Shown: positions 12,347-23,832 of the stretch, in pieces
How positions within the stretch are numbered: position 1 is the stretch's first letter
Layout of the letters: each line of letters begins with the position of its first letter
Origin: Manduca sexta
Lineage: Eukaryota > Arthropoda > Insecta > Lepidoptera > Sphingidae
Assembly: GCF_014839805.1 (NCBI RefSeq)
Contig: NC_051131.1
Location: 12,078,913-12,142,912 of the forward strand
Reading direction: 5' to 3'
Length of the DNA: 64,000 bases
Notes under the pieces: generated by a model
What the model was told of the DNA's origin: nothing
Databases searched by the model: none
What the model saw: the letters and a program-made list of their open reading frames with translations, nothing else
Made by a program: the position numbers and the translations under genes

Positions 12347-13272
12347 ATAAACAATACCCCTGTTAAGGGATAGAAAGAAATGAAAATTCGAAAGAAAAGT
12401 CAAAAAATGAAACATTGCATAATATACTTTTTAAAACAAAATCAGTTGTTTACTCGTTTATGTAAATTAACAATTTGAATAATATTTATGAAAAACTATG
12501 CAAATAGGAACATACTAAAAACAAATTTAGGAAAGGGCTTGCTATAGCTTTTTATTCCTACCTTCAATTATTTTGATATGTGTTACTATTCCATACCAAT
12601 ATTCGCCATTAGCTAATAACTTGGTACACAAGCGATTCGATTTCGATACAATCGATATAGTATAACCGGTTACGAAATGCTTGCGATAAGATCGCACTTT
12701 CAAGATGTCCTGACGCCTTCGCCGCTCGCTCGGATAAAAAGCTGAGCTTACGTAAACCGCGAGCTTTATCGATGAGCTTTCTTCGTGACGCGTTCTCGGT
12801 CGCACACGTGCTCTTTGTTCCGAATTACGCACGACCGGTTTCCAATACGATGTCTGAAGCTTTACTTTAAACTTTAGTTAAACCGCAAATTGTTTAACGC
12901 TATTTTGAAATGTGATGGTAAATGTCATACCGTAGTGTGAAGTAGATAAATAAACTGAAGGAAATCATGAATGAATTAAAATAACAGTCGTGTCGACTAG
13001 CAGAACAAGTAGTGTTAGAAATAGCATATCCAAGCTTAGCAAATGAAACGTCACTCAACCAGATAGCAAATCGCCACTCGGACAACTTCCGAAACAAAAT
13101 GAAACCAATGTATAAATCTGAAACGCATGCTCTGGCCGCATAATCTGTCGCGAGACAGAAATTTCACCAATAAAAGGAAGTGACGGAAACGATCAAACAT
13201 GTTTCCTGATAAGATAAAACTAAAAACTTGTCGCAAAAACAAACAGTTCCGCACCTAAGGCTAGAACGAACG
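12347..13272. other. Non-coding DNA, minus-strand frame at 12542-12832
   Basis: The minus-strand frame 12542-12832 (96 codons, GTG first codon, no supported start) is arginine-rich near its N-terminus because of a GC-richer patch at 12720-12840. A GTAAGC donor-like site lies inside it. No family is recognised and there is no sign that it is an exon. Confidence 0.35.
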
Positions 13273-13332
13273 GGGTGTGACAAAATAATCTTGCGTCATT
13301 ATAGCTGCGAACGACCAGACGGGTCGGCCATC
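13273..13332 (+). repeat. 60-bp direct duplication, copy 1
   Basis: It matches 13530-13589 over 60 bases without gaps, with about ten mismatches by eye (roughly 83 % identity). The conserved core is 'ataatcttgcgtcatta' and 'aacgaccagacgggt'. The two copies are 257 bp apart; similarity fades quickly on both sides. Confidence 0.8.
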
Positions 13333-13529
13333 GCGGCCAGTTGCCGGAACGGTGGACGGACAGTTGTCTTGGTATTACAGTTAACAGCTGTGATGGTAAC
13401 CTACAAATATTTAGTTGAAGATAATAAAAGCCATCAGAAGCAATGATTGCAAATCAACGAATAAGTACTGAAGAGTAATGTGCAATTGGAAACAGAATTT
13501 TTAACATCGGCAGCTTTCTTATTCCGAAT

Positions 13530-13589
13530 GGGTGTAACACAATAATCTTGCGTCATTACGGGTCTTAACGACCAGACGGGTTGGCTATC
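13530..13589 (+). repeat. 60-bp direct duplication, copy 2
   Basis: Partner of 13273-13332 in the same orientation. This copy overlaps the start of the low-stop reading frame at 13546-13905. Weak same-phase similarity continues for about 45 bp downstream in both copies. Confidence 0.8.
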
Positions 13590-13908
13590 AGGAATTCTTG
13601 TCGGAATTGTCCAGAAAGTTGACATGGTCAATATGGTAACTGAAAAGTCTTATCACTTCAAAGAAACCATAGAGCTTGATATTGCACGCAATATTGTAGA
13701 AACTGAGTTGGAATTGTATAAATTGATTGCACGGTTTGTTCATTAGAACGGAGACAGATCTATTATGTTTTGTGATAAGATTATTTCTAGAGAAGAATAA
13801 GCAGTATTCTTAGACAACTTTGGTGTTACTAAAGCAGGTCGCTTGCCCGGATCAGTCGCCCCTAAAATTCACACTCCAGCCTTGCAACTGTCAGGGTCAG
13901 AGTTCTAA
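13546..13908 (+). pseudogene. Low-stop reading frame, possible gene relic
   Basis: One plus-strand frame runs for 120 codons with only two internal stops (TAG 13744-13746 and TAA 13798-13800) before TAA 13906-13908. In AT-rich DNA about eight would be expected. The first part reads as a protein-like sequence with a motif GLNDQTGWLSG and an acidic, helix-like stretch ELDIARNIVETELELY; the last part is proline-, glycine- and serine-rich. No family is recognised. It lies close to the other decayed frames (10.8-12.3 kb), so it could be part of the same dead gene. Chance remains possible. Confidence 0.3.
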
Positions 13909-14256
13909 ATCCTTCGATGAATTTGGAGGGATAATTCTTTTTTTATATTTACTCTTTTAAATATTTAACTCGTGTGGAGGTGGGTAGTGTTGATATCATA
14001 GCGTGATAATAACGCATAACAATATAATTCTTTAAATAAACATGATGATCACATGTTCATCGGTCTGCAGTAATTAACCTTGAAATAGTACACTCCACGC
14101 GACACACATAACAAATATGCCATAACACGCAATACCGACGTAGTATATTGATTTGCACACGCAATGCGATCCAAACGTTATATTTTTTCAAGTAAATAAC
14201 TGAATATGTTTAGGCGAATCGTGAGTAGACGCTGACGGCGTGACGGTCTGAAAAGA
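13909..14256. other. Non-coding DNA
   Basis: AT-rich sequence with no coding frame or recognised repeat between the gene-relic region and the truncated SINE-2. Confidence 0.5.
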
Positions 14257-14264
14257 TGTAGAAG

Positions 14265-14351
14265 CGCACACACACACACACACATAACATCACGCATTTA
14301 TCCCCGAAGGAGTATGCAGAGGTGCAACCAGGGCACTCACTTTTCGCCAAG
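14265..14351 (-). mobile_element. SINE family 2, 5'-truncated copy
   Basis: A (CA)n run at the left (the 3' tail on the minus strand) is followed by 'catcacgcattta', 'tatgcagaggtgcaaccagg' and 'cacttttcgccaa', which match the 3' part of the full copy at 47575-47848. The tRNA-like head and middle are missing. The segment is flanked by the 8-bp direct repeat 'tgtagaag' (14257-14264 and 14352-14359), which suggests it inserted already truncated at its 5' end. Confidence 0.8.
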
Positions 14352-14359
14352 TGTAGAAG

Positions 14360-17300
14360 ATGTTGACGCCGTCGAGATATATGGAAATGATTTGTGTACG
14401 TACGGGGTTAGTATTCAAAAGTAAACACCGTTTCAAGAATCGATACTTACTAGTGGTTGTCTATTGGCCGAAAATCGACCGTCGAATCTATACTGGTATA
14501 TAAAGCTGAAGAGTTTGTTTCTTTGCAGCCACTAATCTCAGGCACTACAATTTTTTCCACTTATAGGAAGCTACATTACTCCTCAGTAGTACAGGCTACA
14601 TTTTAACACCGAAAAACTTTATCAGCAGGCAAAAGCTAGTTTTTTTATTAATATTAAATTTATAAGTATTTCTTATGCATATAACATGCATCAAATTAAT
14701 CGCTTTGTGCACTCCTTCTCCATATAAACTTTAACAGTAAAAAATTTCATGCTCCACCATCTGCGTAATTTTCACAAAAAGGGCGTAGTCTTTGCTTCAC
14801 GTATTAATATATAGATAAGCACAAAAAACAACAAACAAATATAATGACTTCGAGGACAACATCTAAAATTCATTTCGTGTACAGCAATCATCTTCCTGGC
14901 CTTGCCTTTATACCGCCCAGTCCAATGTGGGGTCAGTGCTTTTTTACACGTGTTGCAAAAACGATTTACTTTAGTTTTTATGAGTAATTTGTCTGACGTC
15001 AGCTCCCCGGGGGATCCAAACTCGACCAAATGGTGCTAAATCGATCACAAGCCCTCCTAGAAACGTTTCATATACGCTAGAAATACGTACAATATAATTG
15101 ATTAAATAAATAAAATAATTGGACGATTATTTCAATTCAACATCCCTTAACACGAGTGTAAATCTCACGCAAAACTCGATCGAACGCAAAACAGATTAGG
15201 TTCGCGCGAGCGGCGAGCGGCGCACGGGAGCCGGTCGTGACTCACGCCACACCGTGCCCGATCGCCGATCGCAATGTGAACATGTTAATCGCTATAGATC
15301 CAGCTGATTTGTACGCCTTTTGCGATATACTATTGTTACCAAACACCGGGATATTTAGTGATCATGATAATAAAGGGCTGCATATACAACACTGAAATAT
15401 GCATGGCGTAGATAACTTTGATTAACTTTTTAAATAAATTGATATTTTATTTCAAAGGTAATAATGTTTGCGTAAATAATGTATTAATCAGCATGTAAGG
15501 TCACCTAAGGTTATTCTGGAAGGTAGGCGAAATTCTTCGGCAGCAGAATTCAGCTGTTTCGATGATATTGCAATAAAAAAGAGATTCAGAAATATTAAGA
15601 GTCTTATGTCACAATTAGCACCAAACAAATCTCAGTCAGCAGAATATACTTACCTAAACAGATAGAATCTCAAACACAAGATATAAGGCATAGTAAAATA
15701 TGCATTAGTGGCTTTTAACTACTAGCATTACTTAATGCTATGTCAACATAAAGATGGCAAAGTTGCGTTAAGATTTATTGATTTGCACTAACATTATTGA
15801 TTGAATGAGTCAGATTGCGGTCGAGATCTCAGAAACTGAATCGAACATAACGGCCATTACAAGTAAATATCGATAAGTTGAAACAAGAAGAAAATGGCAC
15901 AAGGTGTGTTTGTTATAAAGGATACACAGTATTGATATATTGACATTTACTTGATACTGTTGTTAAGATTAGGCGTAATTTTGACGGTGATCTAGGTTTT
16001 ACTTCATATCGAGATCTTAATTGTATATTATTTATTAGTATTACTATACACGGAGAAAACCGCGTCACAGTGTAAATAGTTGAAAAAAAGCCGACATAAT
16101 TCCAGCAATTTATATGGCACGCAATTTCTCCCTTACTACTTACCAACTATACGGTCTTTGTAGAAGTAAAGTCATTCTGCCATGCTAGAAACGAAATGAA
16201 TCAATTATATTTTTTCTCAGAGCCCCTACTATTGTTATAATATTCGCATACAAAAAAGTAAAAGACACTATTTCCTCACAAAATGAACTGAAGCCTAAGC
16301 CTGCAGGGGGCAAGAACAAATAAGGGAGAAACGTGACCTATTACACGTAACGAAGCAACAAAAATGACGATAAACTTCACACCGGGTGCAGTCTGACCAT
16401 CGATGCTCGTTGGATAAACACCGACTATGCAACAAATTAATGTGTTCAGATAGATACGATAAAACGTAAGGTTAATGCTGCCATTGCATCCTGCATTCTC
16501 TGCGCAGTATCAAAGTATAGGTCGCCTATAAGAGACCTTGAATTCAGTATCCCCATTACGAAAAAAATTTATGATACACAAATATTTGTCTTGGGTCCGG
16601 GTGTTTTGCAGTCGAAAATCACTAAGTACTCAAAATAAATACCGCATTCATCTCCAATAACATGCATCCATTGAATCCCGTCCGTCTTCCTTCCCATTTA
16701 AACGAACAGGCTCACTATTGAAACGTCACACCCTAAATGGTAAATTTGTCGCAACAGTAGTGCACCTGCACGCACAGACGTACTCATAAACAATTCCATT
16801 TCAATTCTCGCGCCATTGTCGATGGTAAAAGAGCATAAAGAGCGGAAAGAGCGTAAAAAGCGACACTGTCACGACCGAAAGTTTGAGTGCACCTTTGTAC
16901 TCCAAAGGTGGATTTTCTAAACAAGAAACGGACGAACCATTGTGATGTCGGGCGCTCCGCGACCGGCCGCGGTGCTGCAGTGATAAATCTGCAACTTAGG
17001 CTCGGCACTTAGTACACTTATAAAAAGTAAAATAAGTGTCAATATTTCAAATAGATTTTATACCTTAAACTTTAGTGAGTTGTAGTTTAAGTAGAATTGG
17101 CGTCGGAAATTTTCAATTTATGAAACCACAAAACTAAAACTGCATTACAAAATGGATATTTACTGGTCCAATTTGACACTGGATGATGATAGTATTGCGA
17201 AATTCACTGAATAAAGATAATTCGTATAAAAGTGAAAATACTCATAAATATTACGTTATTAATAAGTAAAACCTCTGCCAGAATATTCGTGCGTCATTAC

Positions 17301-17790
17301 CATTTAAATTATATTGAGCGTGCACTAGACGAAAATAATTCATGATTTACATCGTTTTATTCGCAAATATGCACATTATGGTATTATAATAGGTATTTTA
17401 TGTGAGTTTATTATGGTATCTCGAGATTTAAATATTATCCTCGGTATAATCTGGCATTGCGCTCGGTGGACCTCTGACATTAGGAACGGTGCGCACGCGC
17501 AGCGGGCGGGTTGCCGCTCACGATTTTAGGTCAAGGCAATACTAGCCAGGGATCGCTTCAAGAAGATTATTACAAATTGCAATAGCATGCAGCAGGCCGG
17601 CCCCGTTTAGGCGATGCGGTGTTTAGCGTCATTTAAAAGCTAATGTAAACGTGTCTCGCATGAATTACGAGCTGAGGACGTACAGTGTTGTTACTGGGGC
17701 GTGGTTAATCCTGGCCGCGTTAAGCTATTTACGTGGAACCGCACTTGGTTCTCGTTTTTCATGTTTGATTCCTATTTTAGTTTGAGACTA
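14360..17790. other. Long non-coding stretch with small GC-rich patches
   Basis: No gene or repeat family is recognised. GC-rich patches stand out at about 15190-15280, 16915-16985 and 17455-17530, each with several CpG. Open frames on the minus strand (14772-15029, 15913-16146, 16784-17008) have no recognisable domain. Confidence 0.45.
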
Positions 17791-17980
17791 ACTTTTGCCC
17801 GCGGCTTCATCCGCTTGAAGGAGTTATCCGGGATGAAAGTCCCACTATATTTTTCCCGGCATAGAAAGTAGTCTGTAAGCTGCCCAGGGTCTTAGGCTAT
17901 TTCCATACCAAATTTCATAAAATGCCGTTCATTCGATTTTCAAAAAACATTCAGACAGACATAAAGGGGGATTTTTTAGT
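17791..17980 (+). mobile_element. RTE-like LINE 3' fragment, first of a pair
   Basis: It begins 'acttttgcccgcggcttcat', a common start of these lepidopteran fragments. It continues with 'gaaggagttatccgggatga', 'tttttcccggcata', 'ccataccaaatttcataaaa' and a 'cagacagaca' stretch. The same blocks appear reversed at 47365-47556. It has no coding capacity. Its tail runs straight into a second, more diverged fragment at 17999. Confidence 0.65.
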
Positions 17981-17998
17981 AATATGTATATATATTAT

Positions 17999-18155
17999 AC
18001 TAGCGACCAGCTCCGGTTTCGCTCTAGAAGACAAAACATTAATTAATTATGCACATAATCTTTTCTCTTAAATCATTCCATCCAATGGTAACAATCGCAT
18101 GAAAATTCGTTAGGTAATTTTTGAGTATTGCGTTCAGGTAGACAGACGCGACGAA
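17999..18155 (+). mobile_element. RTE-like LINE 3' fragment, second of a pair
   Basis: It starts at 'actagcgaccagctccggtt', the typical junction and head of these elements, and ends with 'gcatgaaaattcgttaggta' and 'aggtagacagacgcgacga'. It is more diverged than the copy upstream. The arrangement is head to tail with that copy and is repeated at 54.6-55.5 kb. Confidence 0.55.
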
Positions 18156-18575
18156 GGTACTTCGAATTATAATTATAAATACTTACGTGCTTAGTTTTAC
18201 ACGTGAAGCAATTAAATTTGAAATGGATTTTATATATTTTTGTGGTTTACAACTTGATAAGCTTTGTCTATCAAATAACGATTGTAATTTAATTTAAATT
18301 TATACCAAAACACGCACACACAGTACCAACATAACGAGACACCTCATTATAATAAATAATAAGATCGTCCAGATTGGTCAATGCATGTATCACTCACTGA
18401 ACCGCCTTGAATCAGACCTTAAGCCGTAAATACACTAACGTAACTCGACGATGATTAATTAACAACTGCCAAACGGTAATTAAAATACTTGAAACGCGAG
18501 TTGCGGTCAAAGAAACCACTTTTATTCAGAAGTAAGTATCAGAATAACAATAGGGAAACGCTATTATTTCCAACC
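18156..18575. other. Non-coding DNA upstream of gene relic
   Basis: AT-rich sequence with no recognised repeat. If the relic at 18576 was once a gene, its promoter and 5' untranslated region would lie here; I see no decisive TATA or initiator element. Confidence 0.4.
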
Positions 18576-19551
18576 ATGACATTTACAGTATTTCTAACCT
18601 TTCTCGCTTACGGTCTATCAATCAAACAACGGGATACGAACTTTGAATTTCGCAAAAGGCCGGATTATAAGCGTGTTACGTTACGAATCGGTGAGTATTT
18701 TGCATAATTTTTACATACATTTTCTTCACTATTAAGATATTGTTTTACAGATAACAAAAATGGAACTGGTTTCATTACGTATCAACCGCGTGTCCTTGAA
18801 TTATTAAAAAATATTGTTAAAAATGTTTACGGATGAGGAAAACTCGTAAAATATCCAAATGTCACGGAATTTAATGTTTCAGTAGCTGCCAAGAAAACAA
18901 AATTACCCCCATTCATAAAAATTCTCTGAAGATCCAATGGAGACTTAAAATATTTAATTAACAAAATGAATTTAATAGTTCTGCCAAAAATCGAAGGCAA
19001 ACTTGATACAAAACGTTACCGGTTTGACAATATCAATCAAACAATAGAACGGGCCGCAAACAAATCTAACAATTTGCTAGATCTCGCAGACATAATAGCT
19101 GAATCAGTAGACGTTGCCGTGGGAATGATAATAATTGAAAACCATGGGAATGGTCAACGGTCGTGATCTCCTCCGATGGATTTGCACGGTGACGGAGCAC
19201 TGACGCAGCCAGGAGATGTGGCACCGTGAGAACTGTTAATTATAGCAAACGGTGATTTATTGCACCACCGGCCAGCCAAAATCAACTGACGTGATTCACA
19301 TGGAAACTGGAAAATTTGTGGTGATGGTAACATTGAAACAACAATTTCGTTGAATTATTGGTTGGACGTAAAGATGATAGAAGCAAGTCATTATTGCTAA
19401 ACATTAATAAATTATAACATAGAAGGATCGTTAAACATATCTTGCAAGCATCACAGATTATTCAGCGTATTATTGACCTGAATGACCAGACAGCTTAATC
19501 AGCGACAAATTGTCATAAGGGCTACGCACTTTCACATATTCATCACATAGA
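18576..19551 (+). pseudogene. Relic of a spliced, secreted-protein-like gene
   Basis: An ATG in the context 'aaccATGa' opens a 115-base exon (18576-18690) whose product starts MTFTVFLTFLAYGLS, a plausible signal peptide, followed by a basic stretch. A 60-bp intron (18691-18750) has a consensus GTGAGT donor and TTTTACAG acceptor. Splicing joins phase 1 to an open second exon of about 28 codons, which ends at a TGA near 18834. After a frame change, another frame runs on to 19166 (66 codons from 18966), containing a motif LLDLADIIAESVDVAVG. The same phase continues with stops to 19551, still protein-like in places. The stops and shift mean it is dead unless unseen introns remove them. No family recognised. 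Confidence 0.35.
18691..18750 (+). other. Predicted 60-bp intron in gene relic
   Basis: GT-AG intron with donor GTGAGT, a T-rich 3' half and acceptor TTTTACAG. The length is typical of short insect introns. Retention of an intron would mean the relic arose from a genomic duplication or in-place decay, not from a reverse-transcribed mRNA. It is a prediction from the sequence only. Confidence 0.35.
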
Positions 19552-20540
19552 AAAGCATATTACAACAACCGTACAGTCTAAACATGAATACATTGAAAAA
19601 AAAAAAAGTAATTTCAATTTAAAATGCGCCGTCAAAAATGTTTGAAATAGCACCATCATCACACATGCCGCGACAGACACAAAAGGGGGGACGTTTTTAA
19701 ACGTCTTCTTCCGTGAGAACACAAAGACAGGTGATGTACCGGCATGTGCAGTCACGCAGCGTGGACACAAAGGTAAGGGGGAGTGACTGGAGAGGACTCC
19801 TCAGACTTTAGGGTGTGCGGCCGAGTGTGTCTCCTGTAACAATTGTACGCCGCGAGGATAGTACCGAGCTTTCTACTAAAAAGAAAAACTACGCTACAAG
19901 ATTGAATGCGTCGCGGTTTCTAGTTTCAAACAATGGATGAAAGGAGGATTGTTAAGAACTGTTGGAGATTATAATGGTAATGTTAATCATCTTATTAATT
20001 AATTAACGGGTAAAAGGAGTATAACCAAAGCAATCACTCAAAAAATTTGGTAAACGGAAATAATTTGGTTTTATGTTGGTTGAAAGTAGAAGCATACTAA
20101 AACCGAAATTTAGAATAATCTAGAGTATTCCAGAATTTATTATTCCAAGTTCAAACCATTCCCGACTCTCAACCCATAACCCTATTAGCAATAATCCCAT
20201 GGAAAGTACAAATGGAAGACAAAAACTATAATCGGATCGATGCGTCGCATCCAAGCGCAAACGATTATCCGATGGCCGCAGCAAAACGGCTTTCTGTCCG
20301 CGTAACAAATATGATTGATGATCGGCCCCACTGGCTAATGGCTCCTTTATTAGTTTATGTACTGAGCTAGTTGATAGCTTATTATTTTACGATTTCTACG
20401 TCGTTTACTGTGGGTTGGGTATGTGAACTGTAGTTTTTTGATTTGAGGAAGTTAGATGGAATTAAGTTCATCAAAAGTTACTCGATTAAAATTAATAAAT
20501 ACGCCGCTACAGTTGTATTGTGACTGTCACTAACAAAAAC
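19552..20540. other. Non-coding DNA
   Basis: No recognised gene or repeat. It contains an A-rich run at about 19597-19607, a short inverted repeat 'gacgtttttaaacgtc' near 19690 and a moderately GC-richer patch at 19740-19860. Confidence 0.45.
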
Positions 20541-20665
20541 GACACACATTTCGCCTTTGTACTTGAAGAAGTGAACATGCAACCCGGGCAACTTCTTTTC
20601 GCCATGCGTGTTCCATGCCATGATGTGATAGACATCTTAAGCTCATTGTTTATCGCCATACCATG
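20541..20665 (-). mobile_element. SINE family 2, old partial copy
   Basis: The plus strand shows 'gcaacccgggcaacttctttt', then 'cgccatgcgtgttcc', 'catgatgtgataga' and 'tatcgccatacc', in the same order as in the full copy at 47575-47848. The tRNA-like head is absent and many substitutions are present, so this is an older insertion than the others. Confidence 0.6.
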
Positions 20666-23600
20666 CTCTTACTAAACAGAGCAAAATATAGACTGTCCTG
20701 AACGCTCGTCGTATGAATCTCGATAGATACTCGTCAAATCGAATGCCATAGTAGATAACTGAACATTAATACTAAAAATCCACCAATTCTGATCAAAATA
20801 ATATCCAGTGTCGCAAAAAAATGCTACACGCCAAACCATTACGCGAATCCCGTGAGAATAATCCGACCATTATTAATACATCACAACGCTGACCGTGGGG
20901 CGTGGACCGGGGGTGATTTTTAATTTTAACCCTTGCTGTTGCACAATGCACACAACGCGCGCATGCGCAGAGCTTTGTGCGAAATTCGGGCGGACATTGC
21001 ATTTAGGGTTAAGCGTGTCAAAACAAAAAAAACCCGAGCGCACTGGTTTTTATTGTTCTTAATTGTATGGCATTAAAATCTATTGTGAACTGACATTTGG
21101 CATATTATTTTTTTATGTAGTATTTACCATATTGCAATATAAAATTTTATATTCAACTTTATCGAAAGCTACTATTCGTATCAAAATATTGCGTTTTTTC
21201 GTAGTTGTAATAATTATGAATTGAACGGGACATCAACATAAAAAAAAATATTGATTAATTTATGGAATTAAAATTACCTATTAAATTATTTTACAGCAGT
21301 AAATATATTATAGTCATTTCTCTTTTTTTATTACAACTATATTTTTTTACTGCGGGACCTTTCGCACCAAAGCTTACTCGCTGTTTAAAGTATTTTTTTT
21401 TACATTTCCAACAAAAGCATTGCACAAAACATTCAGCCAAGCTCGTGTCACGCTCCACGATCCACTACAATGGAGTGATGAAATTAATCATCGGCTTTAT
21501 ATTTGTCCGATGCGTTTTGCATCATCATATTTCGCTATATAATTTTGACATGGCGTTTTGTGTATTGAAACGTGACATTGTAGGGGTTTCGTAATCATGG
21601 GAATAAAAATAACTGTTTTGATGGTGTACAGCACCAGATTACTAATACTCAGATCATTTCTATTTCTTAATTTATAACAAATCTTCGAAAATGGTAAAGC
21701 CAACTTCATATTGTATTAATTATATTTAGTTATAAAATTTTTGTACCTAAAAATAATAAAAACCAGCCTTAAGAGCAAAGACTTGGTACAACTATAGATA
21801 TAAAATCGAAAGACAACATCAAAGAATCTACTCAGTAATCGCGTCACAATTCATTCACGTGTGAACATTAATGTATAAATGCATCAAGTTCAGACGCGGC
21901 ACATCTGATAAATATATCATCTTGTGGCGTTGTTAATGACATGCATGCACGCTCTATATATTCGCACGCGACGGCACACGTCCCTTTGCGAGGCGATGTA
22001 AGGGTGCATCCCTCATATCACCCTCCGTGCTTATTTGAGCGTACACAGTGCATGTTGCAATATCTAAGAGGATATTTTGTTTATTCCGAGGATTATTCTG
22101 GTAATGAGTCTATGTCGATAAATTTATATAAAGTTTTGTCGCTATCACGATCTTCGAATTTTATTCAGTTATAGTGCCGATGGCAGTATCACGGTTAAAT
22201 AATAAATCTTGCAATAGAGAAAAGTATAAGTTTGTAGTATAAAAATAATATTTTATAATTGTGAGGTAAAAATAAACACTATAGACAGCTTGGTTAAAAT
22301 ATACTCAACAATTTCTTTCAACTGCGCATTCATAAATCCGTAAATTCAAAATTAGACCGTAAATCCTTTAACAAAAACACGAGTTTTCATCTCCACGCGG
22401 TCATATATCACACAAATCCAACGCAGCATTTGTAAAATCCGCAAAAAAACCAACCACAAATAATATTGCGTATCAAATCCGGTCGGCGGGACGCTCGGTC
22501 ACTGATCCTCTCCCGCGTATCGAGAGGTTAAAACGATATGTAATATTTGTTTACCATTAAATCCATTCAATCTCAGTTACTCCTATAAAAACTCCGTAAT
22601 ACGTTGCGAACTATATTATCGATATAGTAAATAAATAATACATAAAATATGTTTTATTACGAACTCTGTAAGACCATTCTATGTTGGCAAGTAGTAGTAA
22701 AAGTATCGATGTTTGCTCGCAACTTTAACTGAAGATGTATTGTCGATAACGTTATTAGAAATTGCAATACATCTTCGGTATTTTTATTGTATCACGTTCG
22801 ACACATCATACTTCACTTCAAAAACTCTCACCAAATTGTTATATATAAAATTTTCGAAACACCATTAAACACATTGAAGACTAATAAGTTTTGTAAATGA
22901 ATGAATGAAATTTTGCAGATACCAAACCGTAGAGGATGATACCTCATGATTATTCGATATATCGATATTATTTTCAATATTACAATCTCTACGGCGTACT
23001 AAAGCGATCACATGATTTACGCTCACACAAAACGAATCCTTAAATCCACGTGAATGAACGAAAATCTCCGAACGAAACAAACAATATTAAAAATGAGAGT
23101 TATCACGTAATAAATTGCTCTGTTCTATTGTTGTGATATGACCAATAAATTGTCACTTTATAGTCATTTTTGGAGGGGAGAAAGTCACCCCGCGACGTGT
23201 GGGCTATTTACGAGACATTGTGAATTGAAACTAGTTGTGTGATAGAAATATATTTTATGATAAATAGTGAGCACAAAAAATGATTTTATTACAGGAAGTG
23301 TAAATAAATATCAAGCTTTTACATTTTGTTTGATTGTTTCTTATGCGAAAATATTTTTTTAGACTTAGACCTTTTTTATATTTCCAATTATTTTTTTTGT
23401 TTATAGACATTTATTTTCTCAAAAGATTACAAAAAATCGTTTGTAGAGAAAATACAATAATTGAAATGAAATATTTAAACCGGTTTAGCTATTTATTGCA
23501 ATGTTACTAATTTCGTGTCACAGTATATCCCTTACAACAATTTCTCATAAAAATATTCTTATCATAATAAATACCCTCATTTCTGGCATACAACAGATAA

Positions 23601-23766
23601 AAATACTACATCCAGATACGTATCAGATTATTGAACGCAGTTTCAAAACGCAACGCAGTGTCTAGGGGTTGCAATAATAACATTTGCGAGGGGAATAGCG
23701 GAGGAGGGCCTGTCTGTTCGTATTTACATAATCAAATCGAAATAACTTTTATATACATTGTGGAAC
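20666..23766. other. Long AT-rich non-coding stretch
   Basis: No recognised repeat. The plus-strand frame 21262-21594 (110 codons, ATG start) would encode a protein with a hydrophobic N-terminal third, but its composition follows the local AT bias and no family is recognised. CpG-containing patches occur near 20880-21000, 21940-22040 and 22480-22530. Confidence 0.4.
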
Positions 23767-23832
23767 ACGTAGCTCAGTCGTTGTTGCGCAAATTTTGAAA
23801 ATTGTAAATGCGCAGAATTTAATCCTGGTGAG
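23767..23832 (+). mobile_element. Degenerate tRNA-like SINE head
   Basis: An A-box-like 'cgtagctcagtcg' is followed by a B-box-like 'cagaatttaatcctgg' about 45 bases later. The acceptor and anticodon arms do not pair well, so it is not a working tRNA gene. Probably an old tRNA-derived SINE. Confidence 0.4.

Noticed and set aside
13546..19551. Shared translated word LNDQT at about 13570 and 19470 as a sign that the two gene relics are related
   Set aside because: The similarity does not extend beyond five or six residues, so it is most likely coincidence.
21262..21594. 110-codon ATG frame with hydrophobic start as a secreted protein
   Set aside because: Composition follows local AT bias (F, L, I, K, Y), no splice or promoter context and no recognised family.
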